A stretch of DNA of 64,000 nucleotides from Mesorhizobium sp. M4B.F.Ca.ET.058.02.1.1 (GTDB lineage: Bacteria; Pseudomonadota; Alphaproteobacteria; Rhizobiales; Rhizobiaceae), in the NCBI RefSeq assembly GCF_003952505.1, contig NZ_CP034450.1, forward strand, positions 5,208,001-5,272,000. The letters are read 5' to 3'. Under the pieces are notes generated by a model that was not told the origin of the DNA, searched no databases, and saw only the letters and a list, made by a program, of their open reading frames with translations. Below are positions 23,624 through 31,497 of the stretch, piece after piece. Position numbers and translations under genes: made by a program. Positions within the stretch are counted from its first letter, which is position 1; every line of letters begins with the position of its first letter.

Positions 23624-25229
23624 GGGCCGGGCTCATATGTGAGGTTGGCTTGGCGAGATCGCGCAGGATCTCGGCGGCGGCGTTGCGTCCGGGCGCGCCC
23701 ATGACGCCGCCGCCCGGATGGGTGGAGGAGCCGCACATATAGAGCCCGCCCACCGGCGAGCGGTATTGCGCGTAGCCAGGCACCGGGCGGTTGAACAGCA
23801 ATTGGTCGAAGGTCAGTTCGCCCTGGAAAATGTTGCCTTCGGTGAGGCCGACCTCGGCCTCGATTTCGCGCGGCGTGCGCACCTCCATATGGACGATGCG
23901 GTCGCGGAAGCCGGGCGAGTATGCGGCGATCTGCGAAATCACGCTTTCGGCGAAGCCGTCGCGGTCGGCGTCGGTCCAGTCGCGGCCGTCAATCTTCGGC
24001 GGCGCGTATTGCACGAAGCAGCTCATGAAATGTTTTCCCGGCGGCGCCATGGTCGGGTCGAGCGTGGTCGGGATCATCATGTCGAGGAAGGGGTCGGCCG
24101 ACCAGCGATCGGCCTTCCAGTCGTCATAGGCGCGCTCCATGCGCTCGATGGAATCGGTGAAGTGCATGTCGGCGCGATAGACCGGCGAATCCTTGGGCAG
24201 GGCCCGGAATTCGGGCAGCGAATCCAGCGCGATGTTGACCTTGCCGGAGGAGCCGCGGATCTTGAAGTTCCTGACACGGCGCAGAAAGATGTCGGGCAGT
24301 TCCTTCTCCTCGATCAGCTTCAGGAAGGTGCGCTTGACGTCGGCGTTGGAGATGACGAGCTTGCCGTAGATCTCCTCGCCGCCGGCGAGCACGACGCCTT
24401 TGGCCTTGGCGTTCCTGACCAGCACATGATCGACCTCGGCGCCGGTGCGGATGGTGCCGCCGGAGGCCCTGAAGGACGCGGCCAGCGCCTTGGTGACGGC
24501 GCCCATGCCGCCGCGCGCATAGCCCCAGGCGCCGACCGAGCCGTCGACCTCGCCCATATAGTGGTGGAGCAGCACGTAGGCCGTGCCCGGCGACATCGGC
24601 CCGAGCGCGGTGCCGATGATGCCGGACAGCGCGAAGTTAGCCTTGATGACGTCGGTCTCGAAATACTCGTCGAGGAAGTCCGAGATCGACATCGTCCAGA
24701 AGCGCAAGGTCAGCGCCATCTCCTCGGCCGTTAGGCCAGCGAACTTTTTCCCCAGATAGAGCATTTCGCCGAGGTCGCGCGGCTTGAAACTGGTCGGGTC
24801 GGGCGCGGTGCGCATCAAGAGCGGCTGGATGAAGCGGCATTGCCGCGTCACGTCGCGCGAATAGCGGTCATAGGCCTCCGCGTCGCGCCTGGAAAAGCGG
24901 GCGAACTCGCGGCGATGCGCGTCATGGTCGCGGTAGTTGGCGAGATAGTCGCCGTCGCGTGTGAACACCGCGCCGCCTTCATAGGAGATCACCTGCAGCC
25001 CGAAGCGCGGCAGCTCCAGGTCGCGCATGATCTCTGGCCGGAACAGCGAACAGACGTAGGAACAGTTGGAATAAAGGAAGCCTGGCGTCAGCTCGCGGCT
25101 GGTGGCGGCGCCCCCGACCCAGTCGTTCTTCTCGACGACCAGCACGTCGAGCCCGGCGCGCTGCAGGTAACAGGCATTGACCAGGCCGTTGTGGCCGCCT
25201 CCGATGACGATCGCATCCCACGCCTTCAT
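23610..25229 (-). CDS. FAD-dependent oxidoreductase, phytoene-dehydrogenase-like (first of a pair)
   Basis: A 539-residue flavoprotein related to the downstream gene. FAD fold AIVIGGGHNGLVNACYLQRAG, then VLVVEKNDWVGGAATSRE. Towards the C-terminus, GLYMCGSSTHPGGGVMGAPGRNAA. It leads the minus-strand operon of FAD oxidoreductase, FAD oxidoreductase, GcvT-like protein and small protein. It diverges from the methyltransferase/TetR operon, and the palindrome at 25326-25341 lies in between. The start codon follows GGAGGTTGAGCGCAC. Unlike classical phytoene desaturases, it has no carotenoid pathway neighbours. Confidence 0.84.
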   Translation of the reverse strand: MKAWDAIVIGGGHNGLVNACYLQRAGLDVLVVEKNDWVGGAATSRELTPGFLYSNCSYVCSLFRPEIMRDLELPRFGLQVISYEGGAVFTRDGDYLANYRDHDAHRREFARFSRRDAEAYDRYSRDVTRQCRFIQPLLMRTAPDPTSFKPRDLGEMLYLGKKFAGLTAEEMALTLRFWTMSISDFLDEYFETDVIKANFALSGIIGTALGPMSPGTAYVLLHHYMGEVDGSVGAWGYARGGMGAVTKALAASFRASGGTIRTGAEVDHVLVRNAKAKGVVLAGGEEIYGKLVISNADVKRTFLKLIEEKELPDIFLRRVRNFKIRGSSGKVNIALDSLPEFRALPKDSPVYRADMHFTDSIERMERAYDDWKADRWSADPFLDMMIPTTLDPTMAPPGKHFMSCFVQYAPPKIDGRDWTDADRDGFAESVISQIAAYSPGFRDRIVHMEVRTPREIEAEVGLTEGNIFQGELTFDQLLFNRPVPGYAQYRSPVGGLYMCGSSTHPGGGVMGAPGRNAAAEILRDLAKPTSHMSPAHDVI

Positions 25230-25325
25230 GTGCGCTCAACCTCCATCCGGATGCCCTTCTTTTTGTGTGGTCTGTTCCCCGATGCGTCGAATTTGGCACG
25301 GATCAAGGATTTCTGTCTAGCCATT

Positions 25326-25341
25326 TTGAATGAATGTTCAA
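25326..25341. promoter_or_regulatory. BetI-like operator, copy 1 (TTGAA-N6-TTCAA)
   Basis: TTGAA (25326-25330), TGAATG, TTCAA (25337-25341), in the divergent promoter region between the FAD oxidoreductase operon and the methyltransferase/TetR operon. The same 16-base palindrome recurs at 32616 and 35519. The BetI-like TetR regulator encoded at 26229 is the obvious candidate to bind it. Confidence 0.65.
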
Positions 25342-25427
25342 CAAATGGTGTTGCGTTTTCCTGTTTATGCGCTAGGCTTTGCGGGCAATTGGAACTGGCC
25401 ACTTTCGAAATCTTGGGTTGAGATCCG

Positions 25428-26222
25428 ATGATCGAAACGGCGGACGCCGAGCCGGAGTACGACGACACCGCCATTCGCTTCCTGGAGGCGCTCTGGGGCG
25501 ACGGCTATCTGTCGCCGGGCGGACCCGAGGAGGTCGACAGGGTGGTAGAAGGCCTGTCGCTGAAGGGCAAGACGATCCTCGACATCGGCTGCGGCGCCGG
25601 CGGGATCACGCTGCATCTGGTCAAGCGTCACGGCGCGGCGTATGCCACCGGCTTCGATGTCGAAGGACCCGTCATCGAGGCCGCCAGGCAACGGGCGGCC
25701 GCGAGATCTCTCGGCGAGCGCACCAGCTTCATCCAGGCGCCGCCCGGTCCGCTTCCCTTCGCTGACGCATCCTTCGATGTCGTCTTCTCCAAGGATGCGC
25801 TGCTGCACGTGCCCGACAAGGACGCGTTGTTCGCCGAGATCTTTCGCGTGCTGAAGCAGGGTGGCGTCTTCGCCGCGTCGAACTGGATGATTGCGCATGA
25901 CGGCGAACCGTCGCCGGAGATGAAGGCCTATGTCGCGGCCGAAGGCCTGTCCTTCACCATGGCCTCGCCGGCGCGCTATGCGCAGGCGATGCGCTTGGCG
26001 GGCTTCGCCGATATCGCCGTGCGCGACCGCAATCCCTGGTATCGCGAAGTGGCGCGCGACGAGCTGGCGCGGCTCAAGGGGCCGCTTTATTGGCCTGTCG
26101 CCGCCGTGGTGGGTGCCGCCTATGTCGACAAGAACATCCATACCTGGGAGGCGATGCAGAAGGTGCTTGACAGTGGTGAGCACCGTCCCACTCATCTGCG
26201 CGGTTGGAAGCCGGTGGTATAG
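25428..26222 (+). CDS. Class I SAM-dependent methyltransferase
   Basis: A 264-residue cytoplasmic methyltransferase. Motif I is [13 protein letters not shown] (50-62), the acidic end of strand 2 lies in TGFDVEG, and the motif II/III region is [23 protein letters not shown] followed by [12 protein letters not shown]. This resembles the UbiE/phosphoethanolamine N-methyltransferase branch, so an amine or amino-lipid acceptor is plausible but unproven. It is the first gene of the plus-strand operon, 6 bases before the TetR gene. Its presence in a catabolic cluster is odd, since it adds methyl groups; it may modify an intermediate or serve a detoxifying role. Confidence 0.8.
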   Translation: MIETADAEPEYDDTAIRFLEALWGDGYLSPGGPEEVDRVVEGLSLKGKTILDIGCGAGGITLHLVKRHGAAYATGFDVEGPVIEAARQRAAARSLGERTSFIQAPPGPLPFADASFDVVFSKDALLHVPDKDALFAEIFRVLKQGGVFAASNWMIAHDGEPSPEMKAYVAAEGLSFTMASPARYAQAMRLAGFADIAVRDRNPWYREVARDELARLKGPLYWPVAAVVGAAYVDKNIHTWEAMQKVLDSGEHRPTHLRGWKPVV

Positions 26223-26228
26223 CCGGCG

Positions 26229-26915
26229 ATGCTGGAGACCGTGACGCTCATGAAGACTGCAGAGGCCAGGAAGGTTCTCCCCGAACCGTCGCGAAAGGGC
26301 GACGCCGAAAAGCGCGGCCGCAAGGCCTCGAAGGAGGTCAGGCAGCTGCAGCTGATCGAGGCGACGATCGATTCGCTGGCCAAGCGCGGCTACGCGGAGA
26401 CGACGATGGCCGATGTCGCCGATGGCGCCGGCCTGTCGCGCGGCATCGTCAACTTCCATTTCGAGAGCAAGGAAAAGCTGCTGATCGCCACGCTGCAGCA
26501 CATGTATGACGAATATTCGGCGCATTGGCGCGCGGCCCTGCAGAAGGCTGGCGATGATCCGGCAAGGCAGCTGCAGCTGCTGGTGTGGGCCGACTTCGAC
26601 CGCTCGATCTGCAACAAGCGCAAGCTCGCGGCATGGCTGGCCTTCTGGGGCGAGGCCAAGTCGCGGCCGACCTACCAGGCGCTGAGCAGCTCGCGCGACA
26701 ACTACTACCAGCAGGTCTTCATCGATCTCTGTGCGAAGCTCAAGGAGAGCGGTGGCTACACCTATGAACCCCAGGTCATAGCGCTGGCGCTCAGCGGCAT
26801 GCTCGAGGGGCTCTGGCTGCGGCTGATGATGGGCACCGAGGACACCACCCGCGAAACCGCGCTGCAGGCGGCGAATGCGTTCCTGGCGGCGGCATTTCCC
26901 AGGCACTACCCATGA
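26229..26915 (+). CDS. BetI-like TetR-family transcriptional regulator
   Basis: A 228-residue repressor-type protein. The helix-turn-helix spans about 35-85, with LQLIEATIDSLAKRGYAETTMADVADGAGLSRGIVNFHFESKEKLL, nearly the wording of BetI regulators of choline metabolism. The C-terminal ligand domain has LAAWLAFWGEAKSRPTYQ, also BetI-like. BetI proteins respond to quaternary amines such as choline. It lies within the regulon it probably controls: three TTGAA-N6-TTCAA palindromes flank the five transcription units, including its own promoter region (25326). An alternative start is the ATG at 26250, after GGAG. Confidence 0.85.
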   Translation: MLETVTLMKTAEARKVLPEPSRKGDAEKRGRKASKEVRQLQLIEATIDSLAKRGYAETTMADVADGAGLSRGIVNFHFESKEKLLIATLQHMYDEYSAHWRAALQKAGDDPARQLQLLVWADFDRSICNKRKLAAWLAFWGEAKSRPTYQALSSSRDNYYQQVFIDLCAKLKESGGYTYEPQVIALALSGMLEGLWLRLMMGTEDTTRETALQAANAFLAAAFPRHYP

Positions 26916-26967
26916 GAAGAAGGCCGGCCGACGAGCCGGCGGAAAAGACAAGGAGGATGGAACAGCA

Positions 26968-28050
26968 ATGAGAACCCTGAGCCGACGCCTGACGCTGACC
27001 CTGGCACTGACCGGTGTGCTCGCCGCTTCCGCGGCGGCGCTGGCGGTTGCCGCCGACAAGGACCTGATCGTGTTCGACTGGTCCGGCTATGAGGATCCAA
27101 GCTTCCACGGGAAGTATGTCGAGAAGGATGGCGACTCGCCGACCTTCGCCTTCTTCGGCGACGAGGACGAGGCCTTCGAAAAGGTGCGCTCCGGCTTCAA
27201 GGCCGATCTCGGCCATCCCTGTTCGCAAAGCGTGGTGAAATGGCGCGAGGCCGGATTGCTGCAGCCGCTCGATACGTCGAAGATCATGGGCTGGAAGGAC
27301 CTCAATCCCGGCATCATGGCGATGAAGGATCTCGCTACCACAGCCGACGGCAAGGCCTGGTTCATGCCGTGGGACTGGGGCGACACCCAGCTCACCTACA
27401 ATTCCGAAAAGATCGACGAGAAGGACGTGCAGTCGCTGAAGGCCTTCGCCGATCCGAAGTTCAAGGGCCGGGTCTCGATCGGCGACAATGTCGACGACGC
27501 CTATGCGCTGGCAAGCCTCGCCATCGGGCTCAAGGACTGGACCAAGATGACGGACGACCAGTTCAAGCAGGCCTCGGATTTCCTGCGCCAGGTGCACAAG
27601 AACGTGCGCTCCTACTGGACCGACACCACCGACATCGTGCAGCTGCTCTCCGGCGGCGAGGTGGATCTCGCCTGGGCCTGGAACGACGCGGCGGTGCAGT
27701 CACAGGCCGCAGGCGTGCCGATCAAGTCCAGGAAGGACACCGAAGAGGGCATGTCGACCTGGGTGTGCGGCTATGTGCTGTTCAAGGATGCGCCGGGCAA
27801 TGTCGACAAGGCCTATGACTATCTAAATGCCGTCAACGATCCCTCGGTCGCCAACATTCTGGTCAAGGACTGGGGCTACGGCCAGGCCAACGCCAAGGGC
27901 ATGGCCGGTGTCGACCAGGCGGTGCTGAAGGAAAAGGGCTACGACAATGTGGAAAAGTGGGTCGACAAGACGCTGTTCCAGCAGCCGCTGCCTTCCGAGC
28001 TGAAGCTCAAGATGATCGCCGAGTTCGAGAAGATCAAAGCCGGCTATTAG
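26968..28050 (+). CDS. Polyamine-type ABC transporter substrate-binding protein (PotD-like)
   Basis: Periplasmic binding protein, 360 residues, of the spermidine/putrescine (PotD/PotF) class. The ATG at 26968 opens a signal peptide (MRTLSRRLTLTLALTGVLAAS..., cleavage near residue 29). The mature protein starts KDLIVFDWSGYEDPSF, and conserved receptor blocks include GKAWFMPWDWGDTQLTYN, SGGEVDLAWAWNDAA and SKDTEEGM-like text later. It ends MIAEFEKIKAGY. Its permease and ATPase genes are in a separate minus-strand operon (29544-32411), an unusual split. The ligand is probably a di- or polyamine or an N-methylated relative. Two hairpins follow the stop codon. Confidence 0.86.
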   Translation: MRTLSRRLTLTLALTGVLAASAAALAVAADKDLIVFDWSGYEDPSFHGKYVEKDGDSPTFAFFGDEDEAFEKVRSGFKADLGHPCSQSVVKWREAGLLQPLDTSKIMGWKDLNPGIMAMKDLATTADGKAWFMPWDWGDTQLTYNSEKIDEKDVQSLKAFADPKFKGRVSIGDNVDDAYALASLAIGLKDWTKMTDDQFKQASDFLRQVHKNVRSYWTDTTDIVQLLSGGEVDLAWAWNDAAVQSQAAGVPIKSRKDTEEGMSTWVCGYVLFKDAPGNVDKAYDYLNAVNDPSVANILVKDWGYGQANAKGMAGVDQAVLKEKGYDNVEKWVDKTLFQQPLPSELKLKMIAEFEKIKAGY

Positions 28051-28065
28051 GCCTGATTCTGGTGT

Positions 28066-28087
28066 CCCGTCCGCTCCGGCGGACGGG
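28066..28087 (+). other. First hairpin after the binding-protein gene
   Basis: CCCGTCCGC (28066-28074) pairs perfectly with GCGGACGGG (28079-28087) around a TCCG tetraloop, 15 bases after the binding-protein stop. No T tract follows. It is probably a stability element or a partial terminator that raises receptor expression over the downstream gene. Confidence 0.5.
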
Positions 28088-28115
28088 CTCGCCAACGCCC
28101 GGGAATTCTCCTAAC

Positions 28116-28144
28116 CTCCCCCGTCGCTTTTCGCGACGGGGGAG
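28116..28144 (+). other. Second hairpin, burying the ribosome site of the 39-codon ORF
   Basis: CTCCCCCGTCGC (28116-28127) pairs perfectly with GCGACGGGGGAG (28133-28144), a 12-bp GC-rich stem with loop TTTTC. The 3' arm contains GGGGGAG, the only ribosome site for the ORF at 28154. The structure could terminate transcription weakly or block translation of that ORF and of the coupled amine oxidase. Confidence 0.55.
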
Positions 28145-28153
28145 TTTCGCGTC

Positions 28154-28273
28154 ATGAATTCCACGATTCGTTGCCTTGCTCTTGCCGCCGTCGTCACCGT
28201 CGGAGCGGGCGCCGCCTACGCGCTTGCCGATGGCATGGTGGCCGCGTTCGAGAAGATCAAGGCCGGCTATTGA
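28154..28273 (+). pseudogene. 39-codon ORF: signal peptide fused to a binding-protein C-terminal tail
   Basis: The ORF encodes 39 residues: a signal-peptide-like start (MNSTIRCLALAAVVTVGAGA) and the end MVAAFEKIKAGY. That end matches the last 12 residues of the PotD-like protein (MIAEFEKIKAGY) at 10 of 12 positions. The DNA agrees as well: 28235-28273 against 28012-28050, with 33 of 39 bases identical. The simplest reading is a second binding-protein gene that lost its whole middle in frame. It is nevertheless open, has a ribosome site (GGGGGAG), and its TGA overlaps the TTG start of the amine oxidase (TTGA). It may therefore survive as a translational coupler or leader peptide. Confidence 0.6.
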
Positions 28274-29580
28274 CGACGGCAGCTGACAGAACCGGAGTCG
28301 TCATCGTCGGGGCCGGCTTCACCGGCCTGACGGCCGCGCTCGAGCTGAAGAAGGCCGGCATCGATTTCCTCGTGCTGGAAGCGCGCGACCGGGTCGGCGG
28401 GCGGGTGGAGGCGACGCGGAACGGGCTCGGCGAGCTGATCGACCGTGGCGGCCAGTTCCTGTGCGAGGACATGCCAGAGCTGATGGCGCTGGCTAAGGCG
28501 CGCGGCAAGACATTCGTCGAGACCTATGTCTATGGCGATTTCATCACCCATCCGTCGATGTCGGCCGGCCAGGCGGAGCGGACCTATGTGACCGCGATGG
28601 CGATCCGCGAACGCATGAACCGAATCGAGCCGGACGATCCCGCGATCGCTGGGCTGACCGTCGCCGGCTGGCTGCAACGCCAGGAGGATCCGGCCGATGC
28701 CAAGGCGGCCTTCCGTTCGATGATCGAGGGCCTGTGGTGCCTGGCGCTGGACAAGCTGCTGCTCTGGTATCTGATCGACAATGATCGCCGCATCACCAAC
28801 GAAGTGCCGGAGCTGCAGTATTTTCTGCGCGAAACCATGCAGTCGCTGGCCGAGGACCTTGCCGGCGACCTCGGCGACCGGCTGCGGCTGAACGAAGCGG
28901 TCATTCGCATCGAGTGCCGACCGTCAGGCGTTCGCGTCGTCTCGGGCAGTGCTGCCATCGAGGCGCGCGAGGCCCTGGTCGCCCTGCCGCCTGCGACGGC
29001 CGACAAGCTCGATTTTCAGCCCGCCTTGCCGGCGGCCTTGAAGAAGGCGCTTGGCGTCTGGGAAAGCGGCGCGGTGGTCAAGATACTGATCCGTTACCCC
29101 AAGCCGTTCTGGCGCGAACGGGATCTGAGCGGCATGGTGATGTGGCGCGACATGCCGGGCCTGTTTGCATGCGACGCCAGCAAGGATGCCGAGCACGCAG
29201 CGCTCGTCGTCTTCATCGGCGGACCGCTGGCGCTGCGCTGCCGCAAGCTGAGCGCCGCGGCGTTGCGCGCCGAAGTCACGGCGAAGCTCGTGGATGCGCT
29301 TGGCCCGGAGGCGGCCGATATGCTCGATTTCAGCCACCGCGACTGGACGGATGACCGCTGGAGCGGCGGCGCCTATGGCGATCTCATCGTCGACGCGACG
29401 GCACGGGATGCCGAGCGCACGATTCTTGCCGGCGCGCCGCCGGTGCATTTCGCCTCGTCGGAAGTGTCGCCGTCATTTCCCGCCTATGTCGAGGGCGCTA
29501 TCGTGGCCGGGCGCATCGCCGCCGGAAAGATCCTGACCAGCCTTCAATCCGCCATCGCCACCAGGGCTTCGGGATCGTAG
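28270..29580 (+). CDS. Flavin-containing amine oxidase (monoamine/putrescine oxidase family)
   Basis: A 436-residue FAD amine oxidase. N-terminal FAD fold VVIVGAGFTGLTAALELKKAG, then FLVLEARDRVGGRVEA and the substrate-domain start ELIDRGGQFLC. C-terminal FAD contact region VHFASSEVSPSFPAYVEGAI, the equivalent of the usual GE-x-x-G motif. Enzymes of this family oxidise primary or secondary amines to aldehydes or imines with release of peroxide. The start is the TTG at 28270 overlapping the stop of the 39-codon ORF; the longer open frame upstream would run through it out of frame. Its 3' end overlaps the convergent potA-like gene by 37 bases. Confidence 0.83.
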   Translation: MTTAADRTGVVIVGAGFTGLTAALELKKAGIDFLVLEARDRVGGRVEATRNGLGELIDRGGQFLCEDMPELMALAKARGKTFVETYVYGDFITHPSMSAGQAERTYVTAMAIRERMNRIEPDDPAIAGLTVAGWLQRQEDPADAKAAFRSMIEGLWCLALDKLLLWYLIDNDRRITNEVPELQYFLRETMQSLAEDLAGDLGDRLRLNEAVIRIECRPSGVRVVSGSAAIEAREALVALPPATADKLDFQPALPAALKKALGVWESGAVVKILIRYPKPFWRERDLSGMVMWRDMPGLFACDASKDAEHAALVVFIGGPLALRCRKLSAAALRAEVTAKLVDALGPEAADMLDFSHRDWTDDRWSGGAYGDLIVDATARDAERTILAGAPPVHFASSEVSPSFPAYVEGAIVAGRIAAGKILTSLQSAIATRASGS

Positions 29581-30680
29581 GCGAGGCGGATCGGCGCGCC
29601 GACGGGGATGTCGTCGGCGCCGAAATCGTTGGTCTCCGTCACCGAGAGCGGCTTTTCCAGGCCGGGTATCTCGACGATCAGGTGGGTGATCTCGCCGAAA
29701 TAGTGGCGCTCGACCACCTTGCCGGCGACCTCGAATTTGGCCGTCGCATTGTCCCACAGTACGCGCAGCCGTTCCGGCCGGATGCCGAGCGTCGCCGCGC
29801 CGCCATTGCGGACAAAAGCCTTCGGCTTGTCGGTCCTGACGCGGCCGAAACCCAGCGTGTCGAGCACCAGCGAGGCGCCGTTCTCCTCGACGATTTCGGC
29901 CTTGACGAAGTTCATGCCGCCGAGGAAATCGGCCACCTGGCGGTTGACGGGGCGCTGATAGATCTCCTTCGGCGAGGCGATCTGCGCGATCTTGCCGCCG
30001 AACATCACGGCGATGCGGTCCGACATGGCCAGCGCCTCGTACTGATCATGCGTGACCAGCACGAATGTGATGCCGACCGCCTGCTGCAACCGGCGCAGTT
30101 CAACCTGCATCTGCTCGCGCAGCTTCTTGTCCAGCGCCGAGAGCGGCTCGTCGAGCAGCAGCACCTTGGGACGCATGACCAGCGCGCGGGCGAGCGCCAC
30201 GCGCTGGCGCTGGCCGCCGGAGAGCTCGGTGGCCCCGCGCTTGCCGAGACCGGTCAGCGACACCTGCGCGAGTGCCTCCTCGACGCGGCGCCTTTCCTCG
30301 CCCGCTTGCAGCTTCAAGCGCTTCAGCCCGTAGGCGACGTTCTGCTCGACATTGAGATGTGGGAAGATGGCATAGCTTTGGAATACCATGTTGGTCGGAC
30401 GGCGGTTGGCGGGAATGCCCTCCATCGGCTGGCCGTCGACGGCGATCGAGCCGCTGGTCGGATTGTCGAAGCCGGCGATCATGCGCAAGAGCGTGGTCTT
30501 GCCGCAGCCAGATGGGCCGAGCAACGAGAAGAACTCGCCTTCCCGGATGGTCAGCGAAGCATCGTCAAGCGCCTTGAAGGCACCGTAGCTGCGGGTGACA
30601 TCGCGGATCTCGATCATCGGCCGCTCCGACTGGAGACGATCGGCCTGGCGCGGCCGTTTGGCCTCAATCACATCAGGCAT
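29544..30680 (-). CDS. Polyamine-type ABC transporter ATPase (PotA-like)
   Basis: ATP-binding subunit, 378 residues, of the spermidine/putrescine importer family. Walker A GPSGCGKTT, Q-loop VFQSYAIFPH, signature [15 protein letters not shown], Walker B VLLLDEPLSALD, switch VTHDQ. A C-terminal TOBE domain begins near IGIRPERLRV. The start ATG at 30680 follows GAGGGAGGCCTTT and overlaps the end of the potC-like gene by 8 bases. It presumably energises the two permeases encoded just upstream on this strand and works with the receptor encoded at 26968. Confidence 0.88.
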   Translation of the reverse strand: MPDVIEAKRPRQADRLQSERPMIEIRDVTRSYGAFKALDDASLTIREGEFFSLLGPSGCGKTTLLRMIAGFDNPTSGSIAVDGQPMEGIPANRRPTNMVFQSYAIFPHLNVEQNVAYGLKRLKLQAGEERRRVEEALAQVSLTGLGKRGATELSGGQRQRVALARALVMRPKVLLLDEPLSALDKKLREQMQVELRRLQQAVGITFVLVTHDQYEALAMSDRIAVMFGGKIAQIASPKEIYQRPVNRQVADFLGGMNFVKAEIVEENGASLVLDTLGFGRVRTDKPKAFVRNGGAATLGIRPERLRVLWDNATAKFEVAGKVVERHYFGEITHLIVEIPGLEKPLSVTETNDFGADDIPVGAPIRLAYDPEALVAMAD

Positions 30681-31497
30681 AAAGGCCTCCCTCGGTCTGC
30701 GTGCGCCTGGCCGCCCGTCGGCGCAGGATCTCGGCAATGGTCATCAGCAGGAAAGAAGCGAGGAGCAGCAGCGTGCCCAGCGCCAGCACACCCGGCAGCT
30801 TGGCCGCGAATCGCAGCTGGCCCCAGATGTAGATCGGCAGCGTCGCCTCGGTGCCGGTCAGGAAGAAGGCGATGATGAACTCGTCGAGCGAGATGGTGAA
30901 GCAGACGAGCAGGCTGGAGATGATCGCCGGCATCACCATCGGCAGTGTCACCCGCCGGAAGGTGCCGAAGGCACTCTCGCCGAGATCGGCGGAGGCTTCC
31001 TCGAGGCTGCGGTCGAAGCCCTCGAAGCCGGAGGTCAGCACCGTCATCGAATAGGGGATGCAAACCAGCACATGGCCGAGCACGACGGTGAACAGCGACA
31101 GGCTGAGGCCGAGCTGCAGCATCACCAAGAGCATCGAAATGGCGACGATGACCTCCGGCAGCACCAGCGGCGCCATGATCAGCCCGTTGATGGCGCGTCG
31201 GCCGGGGTAGCGGTAGCGGGTGATCGAGCGGGCGGCCAGGATGCCAAGCACGGTCGACAGGACCGAAGCGGAGACGCCGACGATCAGGCTGTTCCAGGTG
31301 GCGTCGATCAGCGCCGGCGTGCGCGGCAGGTCCTCGTACCATTTGAGGGTGACGCCCGAGAGCGGGAATTTCGGTGTCGCCGCGGTGTTGATCGAGAAGA
31401 TCGGCAGGAAGACGACCGGCAGATAGAGGAAGGCGACATAGAGGAAGGCATAGGCCGATAGCCAGCCGCCTGGGAGCAAGCGTTTGATCGCCATCAT
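30673..31497 (-). CDS. Polyamine-type ABC transporter permease (PotC-like)
   Basis: Inner-membrane permease of 274 residues with about six membrane segments and the EAA-type ATPase-contact loop LEEASADLGESAFGTFRRVTLPMVMP, typical of binding-protein-dependent importers. N-terminal segment AYAFLYVAFLYLPVVFLPIFS matches the PotC/YdcV group. The start at 31497 overlaps the potB-like stop (ATGA), and its stop overlaps the potA-like start, so the three subunits are translationally coupled. Confidence 0.87.
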   Translation of the reverse strand: MMAIKRLLPGGWLSAYAFLYVAFLYLPVVFLPIFSINTAATPKFPLSGVTLKWYEDLPRTPALIDATWNSLIVGVSASVLSTVLGILAARSITRYRYPGRRAINGLIMAPLVLPEVIVAISMLLVMLQLGLSLSLFTVVLGHVLVCIPYSMTVLTSGFEGFDRSLEEASADLGESAFGTFRRVTLPMVMPAIISSLLVCFTISLDEFIIAFFLTGTEATLPIYIWGQLRFAAKLPGVLALGTLLLLASFLLMTIAEILRRRAARRTQTEGGLYA

